Assembly (NCBI GenBank): GCA_043228905.1 | Contig: JBHGNT010000015.1 | Span: 4,154,001 to 4,218,000 of the forward strand | Source: Azolla caroliniana | Taxonomy: Eukaryota; Polypodiophyta | Direction: 5' to 3' | Length of the DNA stretch: 64,000 nucleotides | In this document: positions 21,015 through 31,370 of the stretch, piece by piece | Layout of the letters: every line of letters begins with the position of its first letter | Position numbering within the stretch: the stretch's first letter is position 1 | Program-made: the position numbers and the translations under genes | The notes under the pieces: generated by a model | The model's input: only the letters and a program-made list of their open reading frames with translations | Told to the model about the DNA's origin: nothing | Databases searched by the model: none

Positions 21015-21738
21015 TGTCGTGGAAATCCACGTGTGCGTGTCGGATAGGACGGGATCATGGGGGTCTTGGAGTAGGGAGTAAGAGGAGGAAAAGAAGCTTG
21101 GGAGTTCAACTGAGAAGGAAGAGAAAGATTAAGATGCGAGAGATTAAGATTCAAGAGAATAAGATCTAAACAAGACAAGATACATTATGGAAAACACCAC
21201 ACCAATTACAATCGTGGCCATGTAGGCCGAATGTAAACCCTCTATATGAAACCCTAACCGGATAGGGGAAAAGAAGAAGAAGAATGAAATCCCTAAAATG
21301 AGATCCTAAAATCCAAAATTCCGAAACCCTAATGGCAACCCAAAGAAACCCAAAAGTGGAAGCCCCTCAAAAGTGACCCCTCACTCCCTTTTATAGTAAT
21401 AAGGGGTGAGACACATTACAAAAAGGAGTGGTCAAATCCCCTTTCTTTCAAAGGAGATTATTTGACCTCGATCTTAGGAGGTGATATTGATGGGTCTTAA
21501 CTCCCTCTCCTCTCACCGACATACTCAATGTGCACTACTCCTTACACCCATACTTCATGTGCCTCCCTCTAGTCTACAAAGTGCACATCACCTTTATAGC
21601 TTTACATCTTACTTTTCCTCCTTACATTTGCCTTTTATTCCTATGTTACAATTTTCCTAAGTTCACGTGCAATGTTGCACACCTTGTTTTATTCTTGCCG
21701 CTTGGGTTTTCTCACCATGGCCGAAAATCCTCATGACA
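21015..21738 (-). repeat. 3' LTR of E
   Basis: TGTCGTGG...CATGACA, 724 bp. Related to S1 (3' region and the AAACCCTAACCGGATA block). The polypurine tract GGTGGGGGTAGA lies on the minus strand at 21739-21750. Confidence 0.85.
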
Positions 21739-22765
21739 TCTACCCCCACCAAATCGCACATCCACCGATATGTGCCAAGAAAGGAGAAGAGGTGAGATTC
21801 TCGACAATGGTGATCAAGCGGGTTCCACCGTGTCCTCGTTGGCTTTGCTCGACTTTGTCCTCCATTTCGAGCATGCCAGTACCTTCCACACGAACCACCA
21901 TAGCCTCTCGAGCCGCCGTGTCCGCCACACGTCCTCGAACCATCGGCTCCATCCGATCCGCCATATCCAACGCTCACACCTTCTTCCTCGATTGGTCCTC
22001 CCGAACAACGGTGCCGATCCGGTCACTCTTCCTTTGTCCACCGCGTATGTCCTCCGGATGCGCTCCCGGTTACTCCGATCGCATGGCAGATTCCACCCCT
22101 CGCGTACTGCGTGTGTTCCTCCTTCGGCTCGAAGGCCTCCTCGTCCCAAGCACCTCGGCATGCATCCTCTCTCCATTCCGCGCTTGCCTCCCGTAGGCTC
22201 TACCCATGTTTCGTTGTTGTCCTCCGAATACGCGCTCACTCTTAGGTCCTTATGTGATCACATTAAGCACCCCTTGTTTCTCCCTTGCTCATGGTGCTCT
22301 CTCGCGGTAGAGCGTACGTTCCATCCCGACATCCATGTCGGTGTTCCCCGCTTCGGCATCATTTGTGGCTCTCGTTACCGCTTTGTCTCAACTGATGCCC
22401 TCTTGGCCCGCTTGGCCTTGCACGTCCTCCGGGATGCCACGTTTTCTCTTCCCGGTGCGTAGCCCTTTGTCCTCCACGCACATCCTTCGGTTTCCATGAC
22501 ACAACCTTCCGCTCACGCCGTTCATCCGTTGATCTCTGCCACTCACTGCTTTGTCCTCCGTCTCGTAATTTCCTCTCAAAGGTTCAAGCGGTCCGCTATT
22601 GTCGGTCACTCATTGTGGCTCCTCCGGATACATGCTGGTTTCTTGGCCCTCCGTTGGCCGTAATGCATGCTTCGTATCACGCCGTTCACCCGCCGTAGAC
22701 CCGATCTCCGCGTCGGCCTCTTCTTCCTTCGTCGTGGAAGTCCCTTCCAACACTGATTGACCCTC
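21739..22765 (-). other. E internal region without recognised domain
   Basis: No intact frame and no pol motif. Short blocks correspond to C at 41154-41969, for example ADRMEPMV / VDRMATMV and VRVE on the minus strand near 21840-21970. Presumably decayed 3' coding or noncoding sequence of the gag-only family. Confidence 0.55.
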
Positions 22766-23189
22766 TTAGCCTCGCTCGTCCGTCTTTCCGCACCGGATAC
22801 CCGTTCCGGCACCCTCGTCCGCTTTGGCCTCCGACTCCTCGCCACCACCCACCGTCTCTTCGGTCTTACGTTGATCTGCAACCGCCGAAGTCTCCGGTAT
22901 TGGTGTTGAGGGATCTCGCCTCCGTCCACTATAATCTTCTTCATTTGCCTTGTCGTTGCCTTGGTTGCCCGCCTTGCCGCCACCTTCCGTCTCTCTGGTC
23001 TCACGTGGGCTCTCGTGGCCAACCACCAAAGTCTCTAGAACCGATGTGGGCAAGGTCCCGGCACCATCGCTCGTCGATGTCATGTCCATAGCCACCTCCA
23101 CCTGGACGTCGTTGTTCATGGCTACCCCGTCTCTGTTTATGCAAGCCTCGATTATGCTTGCCTCCTCGCTCGATGTTTCGGGAAACCGT
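22766..23189 (-). pseudogene. E: repeated acidic tail protein
   Basis: Part of a minus-strand frame that enters from the G2 LTR, so its first residues are not original. Two copies of a motif are visible: TSVLETLVVGHESPRETRET followed by GGGKAGN, and TPIPETSAVADQRKTEET followed by GGGEESEAK. The same motif occurs twice in C (41969-42502). Glu/Lys/Gly rich, no zinc knuckle. Function unknown; probably the C-terminal part of Gag. Confidence 0.6.
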
Positions 23190-23842
23190 TGTCGCGTTGT
23201 TACGCGCGTGCGTGGAGAACAAGGCAGGACCACTGAGGTCTTGGACCGAGGAATAGGTGAGAGAAGGGACACGTATAGACAAAGAAGCGCACGGGAACGC
23301 GCTCCAACGACACAGGAGACACGAGTTGAACGGGGAATAGAGTATAAGAAGACCAGTGTATGTATATAAAATAAGTATGCAGACGATGCGAACGGTTACA
23401 ACCGATCAGGCTGGCTAGATGGATACCGATGCCTGACCACCCACGCGCGCAAGGGTGCGAGATAGAGACTCTACCGGAAGCACACGGGTGTTCCACGGAG
23501 CAGAATCAGCCTCTCGAGAACCTGCGCACAAGAAAGCTACGGAGAATGACAGAGAAGAGCTCGGTCCCAGTCCAACAGCACTTCGACCCCTCTCGCGAGC
23601 GATCCCCCTCTCTCCCCCGTCTCCCTCTCTTTTATAGCTCAAGGAGGGAGACCGTTTTCACCCATATACATCACATTAATTCTCTGTCCTTTCGGACAGA
23701 GACACTCCTCGATTCTCCCTATAGAATATTGCTACCTAGGGTTTGACTATGTGCCCACTCATCTACTATACAACAGGGGCGTGCCCACGTGCAAGGCCGG
23801 TTCACACACACTTTGCGCCCGGGGACGGTTTTCCTCACGACA
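23190..23842 (-). repeat. 3' LTR of G2
   Basis: TGTCGCG...CACGACA, 653 bp. Followed by minus-strand polypurine tract GGTGGGGGCGGA (23843-23854). Confidence 0.9.
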
Positions 23843-23918
23843 TCCGCCCCCACCTAACCGCGCATCCACCGGTATGTGCCAAAATTGGGTTCCTACTAGA
23901 GAAAACCGGTCCTGGCTT

Positions 23919-24371
23919 TTATTCCTCGTTTACCGGTTCGTCCTCCGCCTCAGGCTGCTCGTCGTTGTTGTCCATGCCACCTAGCTCCGACTCCCCGTCG
24001 TGTCGTTTCTTGAACGCTTTGATCCTCTTCCCCGCTACCGGTATCGCCATTCTCGTACCGTCGAGCTCCGCGAGATGGTACGTCCCATTATCGTTGGCGC
24101 CCATTACTACGTAAGGCCCGAACCACCTCCTTGCAAACTTCCGCGTGGCCCTGTGCTGATTGTCGAGGCTGCTGTCGTAGACTAGCACCCAGTCGCCTTC
24201 CTCGATCTTCCTTGGCCGGAGCCGGTGTGTTAAGTCGAACCGGGCTTTGTTCCTTATCCTCACTACCTGAAGTTTCTCCGCGGCTCGCTCTACATCCTCC
24301 GGCCTCCGCTCGAGCTGTCGAATCCGCACCGCCAACAGTTCCTCCCGGCTCATCTCATCCCTCCAGTCCAC
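23919..24371 (-). CDS. pol: G2 integrase C-terminal domain
   Basis: 150-residue frame: MSREELLAVRIRQLERRPED, KIEEGDWVLVYDSSLDNQHR, FARRWFGPYVVMGANDNG, HLAELDGTRMAIPVAGKRIK, acidic end EQPEAEDEPVNEE. It is the complete end of pol, missing in G1 and V, and it shows where pol normally stops. A stop and short gap separate it from the fused frame upstream. Confidence 0.82.
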   Translation of the reverse strand: MDWRDEMSREELLAVRIRQLERRPEDVERAAEKLQVVRIRNKARFDLTHRLRPRKIEEGDWVLVYDSSLDNQHRATRKFARRWFGPYVVMGANDNGTYHLAELDGTRMAIPVAGKRIKAFKKRHDGESELGGMDNNDEQPEAEDEPVNEE

Positions 24372-24392
24372 CGTGGCCCACGAGGAGATCGT

Positions 24393-25124
24393 TCACTCTG
24401 TTGGCATGATCGGCTTCTGTCCGAACATAAGCTTTGCCAGCATAAACCCGGTTACCGAACTGTGCGTAGTCCGGTCCGCCCACAAGGCATAAGGTAGCAA
24501 TCGTGGCCAATTCCCGACTTGGCCTCCGCACGCCCGTACTAGCGCTTTGACAATCGGCCCGTGTCCGCGCTCTACCTTCCCGTTCGCCTCCGGATTGTAC
24601 GTTGTGGTGAGCGAAAGTTTGACTCCTAGCCGGTCGAACAGCTCTTCGGTCTCTTCTGCGTACAACTCACCACGGTCAGCCACGACTGTCGGGTCTACAC
24701 ACCCGATCTCCTCTGGTGAGAATGCGAAAGCCTTCCCGTGCCTTCCGAGCATTCCCCGAAACCGGTCCTCTTTCGCCAGCAGTAGGAAGCCGCCCCCACT
24801 GATTTTGAGCTTACATAGCATTATGTCGGTGAACGTGTGTCCTATACGGGCCGGATTTCGTAAACTCGGGTCCAACGCAACCCCTTTCATTCGCAACTCG
24901 CTGCCCTCCGGCAAGGGAGCCGCGACTGGCCTGACCTTCCGGTCCACAGTCTTGTACCTCGTGTCCACCCGGGCTGTCCGATCTGACTCGAGCCCCTTTC
25001 TGAAGTCCACGATGACTTCGTACATCCTTTTCGAACATACCGGAATCGTCCGGTCCTCTTTATGGACCCCTCCGACTACCTTCCGCAGCTCCCCCAAGGT
25101 ATCGTCGAAAGAGACCGCCTCCAC
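24393..25124 (-). CDS. pol: G2 PR/RT leader fused in frame to integrase core
   Basis: 243-residue open frame. Residues 1 to about 145 match the pre-RT leader of G1 (AVSFDDTLGELRKVVGG, RMLGRHGKAFAFSPEEIGC). At about 24685 it jumps straight to VADRGELYAEETEELFDR and continues through the integrase core (YNPEANGKVERGHG) to RTTHSSVTGFML. Compared with G1, about 2 kb (6201 to 8241) holding RT, RNase H and the integrase N-terminus are absent, yet the frame is kept. It has the second Asp and the Glu of the DDE triad but not the first. Confidence 0.8.
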   Translation of the reverse strand: MEAVSFDDTLGELRKVVGGVHKEDRTIPVCSKRMYEVIVDFRKGLESDRTARVDTRYKTVDRKVRPVAAPLPEGSELRMKGVALDPSLRNPARIGHTFTDIMLCKLKISGGGFLLLAKEDRFRGMLGRHGKAFAFSPEEIGCVDPTVVADRGELYAEETEELFDRLGVKLSLTTTYNPEANGKVERGHGPIVKALVRACGGQVGNWPRLLPYALWADRTTHSSVTGFMLAKLMFGQKPIMPTE

Positions 25125-25345
25125 GGCTCCGTTGATTTCCTCTCCAGGGCCGAGGATACCACATGCCCGAAGTCGCTCCTCCGCCCTTCTCTTCTTCCGG
25201 CCAATGACGTCGACTACCGTACACCCTCCGTTGTCGGAGAACCAAAATTTCCTACCTATAGTACAGGTCTTCTTCGCTATCGTACACTTGTGGGGTTTTC
25301 CCGGAGTGTCCGGACTATCGTGGCCCCACGCCTTGATAGCCCTCT

Positions 25346-26247
25346 CTAAAAATCCTCTTGGCTTTCGCCCCCGAGGGTCTCGCGGTTCCGTTCATGGTTC
25401 GGTCTCACCGTCAGGAACTGGACCGAGTGGCGCCCATCCTGGCTCTTGACCCTTGCATAGGCCGAGCCATTGTCCAGCACCTTGGTCTCCATCCGTGCTG
25501 CCGTGATGTACGGTTCTCCTAGTATAACCGGATGTGAGGACGTCTCCTGCACGAGGAAGTGCTGGTCAATCTCGTCATCGCCGATCTTTACTCGTACATT
25601 CGGGCAGTCTCCATGCAGTTCTTCGGTGGCATGCTTCGTTGCCCGTATTTTCCACCCGTGCTTGGTGTTGATCGGCCATTTCCCCTTCTTGTAGAAGTCC
25701 ATGGAAATCAAATTGATTTCTGAACCGTGGTCCACCAACGCCACCACCGGTTCATGAACATTCCCGATCTTCACGGGGGTCTCCGTGGTCGCTCTAGCCC
25801 AGTGCGGCCTTGAATAGTGGCTCTTCGCCAACTCGTCTTCTAGCGCCATGTCCTCTATGTGCGTCGTTCGCACCTCCACCGCTTCTCCGGTTCCGTCCCC
25901 GTCGACAGCCTCTTCCTCTTCACCAAGTCTACGATGGAGTCGTGGAACTCCTTCTTGGCGATCCCGAGCACTTCCCTCAGCGACAGTTCCACCTTGCTGT
26001 CGAGCACTCACTCTTCCAGGACCTTTCGCAGGTCCATGGATCTTTCGATTTCTGTGCCCAACCAGTACCCGCTCTTCTTGGGATTATCCTTGGCGCCGGT
26101 TACGCCGGCCTCATTCCGTCTTTTCCCGAATCGGGTTTCATATCGTTGCGAGGGCCCGGCCCCTTCGGTTTTCCCTACCCGCTTGTCCTCCACCAGAGCC
26201 TCGTAGTTTTGACAAGCGGCTTCGACGAAGCCCGTCTTTTCTTCCAC
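25346..26247 (-). pseudogene. pol: G2 aspartic protease and linker
   Basis: Two frames joined near 26008. 26008-26247 is the linker (EEKTGFVEAACQNYEALVED). 25346-26011 is the protease: VVALVDHGSEINLISMDFYK, SSHPVILGEPYITAARME, SVQFLTVRPNHERNRE. Same DHGS active site as G1. Confidence 0.82.
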
Positions 26248-26313
26248 CGGGTCACTCCACCCGGTTACCTCCCGGACCCGTTTTTCCGCGCGGTCCGCCT
26301 CTTCTTTCCTTAG

Positions 26314-27471
26314 TCATGCGCCGGCGAGGCCTTCTAGCATCGTTGGCCAGAACCCGGCTTTGTTCGTCTTCGGGGCCTCACCACCTCCGACCCGAATACC
26401 AACCGACGCCAAATAGTGGACGGTCTCCGCGTGACGAGCCGCCGCCTCCTCCATCAGCCTTTTCATACCTCCTCGCCCGACATTCAGGTCCCGGGGCCTT
26501 CGGGTCTCGCTGGCGTGCACCCGACCGTTCCATAGGTACACCACGTTGCTTCTCATCGCCTCGGCGAAGTCCCTGCAGTCCTTCCGGATGTGGCCAACCG
26601 CGTCACACCACATGCACCTGTTTCCAGCCAGAGGTCATCGGTCACGGGCCTTGTCGCCACCATCCCTCCGTGCTTGGGCGATCTGGAGATCTTTTACAAT
26701 CCGCGTCAGTTCCTCCAGAGCTGCTCCCCCGGACGAGCCCTTGACCATGTCGGTCGAAGCCGATCCGGTCTCGAGCCAATCTCGGGTCTCTTCCCTTCGC
26801 GTTGGTGGCATTGGCTCGAGCTTCCTTGCTGTGACAGAGCCCGCCCCTGTTGATCCTTTGTCAACCCATTCCCGTCGTTTGTCGAAACGGCCACAGACCC
26901 TTTTCACCACGGCCCAGTCGGCCGTCAGCCCGTCATCAGTCTCCAATAGGAGGCCTACCTGCTCCCGATCCCGCTCATCAACTGACTTAACAAACAATAG
27001 CACACGGCTTGTGTCCAGAACGGTCCGGTCAAGCACCGAGAGGCGCGCGAAGCGTTCCTCAAACTCCCGGAGGAGCACCGACACGTTCCTTCCTTTCTCG
27101 GGGGTCTCCACCCACTCAATGAAGTCCCGCTTCGAAAGTCGAAGCGCATCTTCAAGCCCGTATTTTTCAAGGAGCCGACCTTCGAACTCCTCCCAGGTCC
27201 GGCTCTCGGCCCGTACCTCGAGCACCTCCGTATTGATACCCGGCATCGCCACTCGAGGGAATCCGGCTAGACGCCTCTCTTCCGGAATGTCCCTCATTAC
27301 CATCTCAGCCCGGTAGGACACCAAGTAGCTCGTGGCATCCTTCCCACTAAACCAGCCAATCGTACCGACAACCACCTCGATAGCCCTATTAAGGGTGTCG
27401 GTGCCTTCGCGCGCACTCACTATACGGTCCACAGCCGAAGCCATGGCTTCTGCAAGGTCCGACCCCCTCAT
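26314..27471 (-). pseudogene. gag: G2 Gag with CCHC knuckle
   Basis: Capsid part 26635-27471 (278 residues): RIVSAREGTDTLNRAIEVVV, RFARLSVLDRTVLDTSRVLL, DDGLTADWAVVKRVCGRFDK. It stops at KARDR (26635). The nucleocapsid follows in another reading (26314-26634) with CMWCDAVGHIRKDC, a clean C-x2-C-x4-H-x4-C knuckle at about 26570-26615. One stop divides the two. Confidence 0.85.
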
Positions 27472-27492
27472 CTTCTACTCCTCTACCGCCTC

Positions 27493-27510
27493 TTCACGTC
27501 GGGTTCACCA
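27493..27510 (-). promoter_or_regulatory. Primer binding site of G2
   Basis: Minus-strand TGGTGAACCCGACGTGAA, identical to G1. Confidence 0.7.
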
Positions 27511-27514
27511 AATA

Positions 27515-28198
27515 TGTCGCGTTGGTACGAGTGTGTGTGGAGAACAAGGCGGGACCACTAGGGTCTTGGACCGAGGAATAGGTGAGAAGAGGGAGAGAGA
27601 GAGAGAGACGCTCACACACGTATAGACAAAGAAGCGCACGGGGACGCGGCCCAACAACACAGGAGACACGAGTTGAGAACACTAGCGTATGTATATAAAT
27701 ATGTCTATGTATTTGTATGTATGCAAATGACTCGAACGGTTACAGCCGATCAGGTCGGCGAGATGGATGTCGGCGCCTGATCACCCACGCACACAGGAGA
27801 GCAAGATGGAGATTCTGCTGGAAGCACACGGGCGTTCCACGGAGCAGGATCAACCTCCTGAGAACCTGCGCAAAAGAAAGCTATGGAGAACGACAAAGAA
27901 GAAGAGCTCGGTCCCAGTCGACAGCACTTCGTCCCCTTTAGCGCGCGATACCTTCTCTCCCCCGTCTCCCTCTCTTTTATAGCTCAAGGAGGGAGGCCAT
28001 TTCACCCGTTTACATCACATTAATTCTCTGTCCTTTCGGACAGAGATACTCCTCAATTTCCCCTATAGAATATTGCTACCTAGGATTTGACCTTTGTGCC
28101 TACCTATCCACTATACAACAAGGGGCGTGCCCACGTGTAAGGGCCGGTTCACACACACTATACACGGTTTGCGCCTGGGGACGGTTTTCTTCACGACA
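27515..28198 (-). repeat. 5' LTR of G2
   Basis: TGTCGCG...CACGACA, 684 bp. TATAAAAG on the minus strand at 27974-27981. A GA-rich run lies at 27592-27609. Confidence 0.9.
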
Positions 28199-29219
28199 AC
28201 GTCATGTGGTTTGACGCGCCGGAGTTGATGTACCACACCTCGCCCGATATCGGGGTGATCTTCTTCATCGAGTTTGCTTCGTGTCTCGTCACAAAGACTA
28301 ACCCTTTTCCGGATCCTTCGGCGTAGTGCGATCGCTGCCGATTTCCTTTGTCGGTTTGTCCGGACCCAATTCTCTCCGAATCGGCACGCTTTTTCCAGCA
28401 CTGTCTCTCCCTGTGGCCTTTCTTGCCACAGTACCAGCATTCCGCGGCGGATTTCCCTTGCCGGTTCTCATCACCTCGACTCCCCCTATTTCCGGAGGGT
28501 CCAAAATTGTTGTCGGCATCACTTTGGTGCCTTCTTCCTTGATCTCGTCGGCTGCCTCCATTGCACACCGACTCGCCTCGTCCGCCACGACCACGGGGCC
28601 TATCTCCCTCCATGTACAACATCTTGTTGTCGGCAAGCGTGCTCGTCGACGCACCCGCGTGGTTCACCTCTATAAGGAGCATCGATTGTAGATCGAAAAA
28701 CGACGGTGTATTCTCCCATGTACACACAGCAATTCGGAATGCTCCAAACTTCGACGCTAGTCCCCAAATCTGCAACATCTCATCTTCCTCGACATTCACA
28801 TCGATGGAGGCTAAGGAGTCACATATATCTTTGATCTTCGAGGTGTAATCAGCCACCGGCAAATCGCGTTGTCGTAGGTTGCTCAGCTCTTGTCAGAGTT
28901 GAAGCTTCCTGGCTGTAGTGCTTGCGGCGAAAATCTTCTTCAGATTTCCCCAAGCATATTTCAGCGTTTTTGCATCCCGAATGTAGCTTAGGAGCTTTTC
29001 GCCCACACAAGACGTGAAGCAGTACAGTACTCTGCTCGCCGACTATTCCCACACCGGGAAATCTCTATGTGTTGATTCGGGTGTTGTGTCATTTGCTCTG
29101 TCAACATAGCTCCAGTAACCGTGCCCGAGCAGGTACTAGTGCATCTTGTAGGACCAAGACGCGTAGTTGTTTCTGTCGAGCTTCTCCATCCGAAGTGAGC
29201 TAGCCATGCCTCTATCCAT
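28199..29219 (-). pseudogene. gag: Copia K gag and start of protease
   Basis: Start codon at 29217-29219 ([18 protein letters not shown]-like). Open part 28191-28862: [40 protein letters not shown], knuckle [14 protein letters not shown] and protease start [12 protein letters not shown], with Asn where L has Asp (VDSGAS). Cut at ATGACGT by G2. A TGA-type break lies near 28860-28890. Confidence 0.88.
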
Positions 29220-29291
29220 CGGTTTTTACCTATTCTTCTTGGTTAGTTTCCCTTTAAAGTTATGTCGGTTGTAGAGGTTCTCAACCCTCGC

Positions 29292-29303
29292 GCTCTGATA
29301 CCA
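29292..29303 (-). promoter_or_regulatory. Primer binding site of copia K
   Basis: Minus-strand TGGTATCAGAGC directly at the LTR end. Confidence 0.9.
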
Positions 29304-29689
29304 TGTGAAAGAATAGCATGCGGAAGCAATAGGAAACCAAACACAGAAAATACGCAGGTTTAATGGAGATCTTGTATATGCACAGTACGCGAGAGAGACC
29401 GAGAGAGAGAACAAACACAAAAACTCAATTCAAAATAATACTCAATCTGTACATAGGATGTGCTCAGTGAGCACTTTTATACAAGTCCATACGGACTGAC
29501 AGAAGTACTGACACGTACTTCAATGCTCATAAGTGAGCTCTACACTAACTCCCAAAATTATTCGTTACGAGGAATATCATACTAACAGTCTTCCGGTTTA
29601 CACACCGATACGGCCATGTTATGCGTACTGATTTACGCACCCAGTCTACGCATCGTATTAGGCACGAATGTTGAGCTTGTCTCTCAACA
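29304..29689 (-). repeat. 5' LTR of copia K
   Basis: 386 bp, TG...CA. On the minus strand it starts with the TGTTGAG / CTCAACA hairpin and has TATAAAAG at 29474-29481. A GA run lies at 29390-29410. Confidence 0.88.
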
Positions 29690-29845
29690 GAGAGTACGGC
29701 CGAGAAGCGCGGTCGAGATGCATGGTCGAGACTACAACTGAGACACATGGTCGAAAAGACGGTTGAGACATGCAGCGAAGACGTGCAGTTGAGAGTGCGG
29801 CGCAGATACGCGACCAAGAGTATGGCCGAGTGACAGCCACAAAGA
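29690..29845. repeat. Degenerate ~14-bp repeats (GGTCGAGA-like)
   Basis: Imperfect repeats such as CGGCCGAGA, CGGTCGAGA, TGGTCGAGA, TGGTCGAAA, CGGTTGAGA spaced about 12-16 bases apart. Confidence 0.6.
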
Positions 29846-29907
29846 CAGCCAAGCAAAACACGAACACATAAGAAGAAAGAAAAGAGGGGTATGAAGAGAA
29901 AATTTCA

Positions 29908-29988
29908 AAATTTGGAGGGCAGAATACAGAATTTCGAAAATTCAAGGGCAAAAAATAAAATTTCAAAATAATTTTGAGGGTAAAAATT
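29908..29988. repeat. About three ~30-bp AT-rich repeats
   Basis: Units begin AATTTCAAAATTTGGAGGG, AATTTCGAAAATTCAAGGG and AATTTCAAAATAATTTTGA. Confidence 0.65.
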
Positions 29989-30279
29989 TTAGAGACCAAG
30001 GGTACAAAATATAAAACTCACTTCACATGATGAAAGAAAGAATACATAAATGCACAACACGATTTCACGATCCATGCCACAGTGAACTAGCCGATTGGTG
30101 TATGATCCAATCGAGACTTGTGCTACCCGAACGAGAAGGTTCGAGTCAAGCAAAGCTTCGATCGAAGTTATCGATCGTAGAGAAGTGATCTGGTCGAGGG
30201 ATTTCCAATTGTTGAGACGACCGATGGAGTTCCGGTCGAGAAGAGTTTTCATGGAGAGTAGGTTCACCGTGCAATGCAC

Positions 30280-30637
30280 TGTCCCACAGGCGTGCCATGT
30301 GTTACCCATAAGAATATACGGGGAGGCATAAGGGTATGTGTAATGATGTGGTTTATGTGTATGTGTAAAGTAAATGAGTGTGTGAGGATGAGTACGTACA
30401 CATGCACAATTATGTGCATGTGTACAAGAATGTGTAACGGTCTTATTTATAACAGTCATGTAACCGTTACATTGGATGTATTATATAAACCCCCTATGGG
30501 GTATGTAACGAGATATACATTTTCCCCCTCTCACATTTGTGTCATTTCCTATTTGTCTGTCTCTCTATCTCTCTCCCTATCGTAACCCCCTTGGGAGGGG
30601 GGTGAAGCCATTCTAGGTTTCACCCCCCACCCCGACA
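30280..30637 (+). repeat. LTR X
   Basis: TGTCCCACAGG...CCCCGACA, 358 bp, plus orientation. TATATAAA at 30482-30489. Its first bases match the minus-strand start of LTR W (TGTCCCACGGGCGTGCCATG). Probably a 3' LTR. Confidence 0.75.
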
Positions 30638-30816
30638 ACAGATTCTAGAATGAACATTCGGCCTTCTTTTCGTCCACAAGCTTTGAGTCGGCCTTCCTTC
30701 TCAATAAAACAACCTTTGTGGTTGAAGCGGACTTGCATACCTTATTCCACAATTTGGCTGACTGAGACCAAGTTCTTTGTTAGGGTTGGAACATCCAAGA
30801 TGTTTTTGATGTACGT
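30638..30816 (-). pseudogene. pol: Copia Y: short pol scrap
   Basis: Minus-strand remnant of the protease to pre-integrase linker of the B/L family: ILDVPTLTKNLVSVSQIVE, stop, GMQVRFNHKGCFIEKEGR, KEGRMFILES. Bounded by LTR X on one side and by the V LTR, with ACGT, on the other. Confidence 0.8.
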
Positions 30817-31370
30817 TGTCCGGGATATCGACGGGTATGTGTTGGAATGGGGCGGGACGACTAGGATCTCGGACCAAGGAGTTGACCATTAAAGAAAGGT
30901 TGTATGGATCCATATCTTGACAACTTCACTGGATCGGTGTCCGAACGTGTAATCCGATCCGGATCGATCTCCCGAATGCCAGATGATGAGCACACGGGCT
31001 CCGAGACGTATGTTGTTCCGGAACGGATGTCGGATAGTAGCGATGAGCTCAGGGGCTCACGCTTCCGGAAATGCATGCTCAAACAAGATCATCGTAGAAA
31101 TTAAGCACAAGGATACCCAAAACACATGGGAGAATCAACAAACTAACAATTAATAGAGAAAAAAAAAGAGTACAGTCGGACGAGGCCAGCAAAGGAGGTA
31201 CGAGCTCAACACGCACACACAGACACGAAAAGATGAGCCTCTGGTCGGGAGCACATGGGCTTCCTATGCGAGTAGAGGCCTCACCTTCTTCCCCGAATCA
31301 ATACAAAACGCGAACAGAGGGAACGACAGAGCTCGGATCTCAAACCGATAGCACTTTGTTCCCCCAAAAC
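30817..31370 (-). repeat. 3' LTR of V, truncated
   Basis: Starts TGTCCGGG, then GGGGCGGGACGACTAGGATC like the G1 LTR. It stops at CCCCCAAAACG (G1 position about 5200) and joins integrase directly, so the U3 end and polypurine tract are deleted. Confidence 0.7.

Larger units (their letters stand above)
21015..23189 (-). mobile_element. Element E, 3' part of a gag-only LTR element
   Basis: Minus-strand element with 3' LTR (21015-21738), polypurine tract and 1.45 kb of internal sequence. The internal part aligns with the region upstream of the 3' LTR in element C (41154-42560), including ATGCAAGCTTCGATTATGCT / ATGCAAGCCTCGATTATGCT and GATGTTTCGG. No pol motif is visible. It is cut at 23190 by G2. 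Left flank ACGC inside J integrase. Confidence 0.75.
23190..28198 (-). mobile_element. Gypsy G2, internally deleted
   Basis: Minus-strand relative of G1 with LTRs 23190-23842 and 27515-28198, a primer binding site and a polypurine tract. gag, PR and the end of IN are present, but RT, RNase H and the first half of IN are deleted. Flanks are CCGT (element E side) and ACGT (copia K side). They belong to different host elements, so the two ends probably did not arise in one simple insertion. Confidence 0.88.
29690..30279 (+). other. X internal fragment
   Basis: Plus-strand sequence upstream of LTR X, cut on its left by the K LTR. It resembles the sequence preceding LTR W only in the last 20 bases (GGTTCACCGTGCAATGCAC against GGTTCGAGGTACAAGGTAC). 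A short frame (30095-30279) encodes RRFESSKASIEVIDRREV, which I do not recognise. The left part is repetitive. Confidence 0.5.

Noticed and set aside
21672-22462. Plus-strand frames of 174 and 230 residues in E
   Set aside because: Ser/Pro/Arg-rich composition typical of antisense reading; the minus strand aligns with element C.
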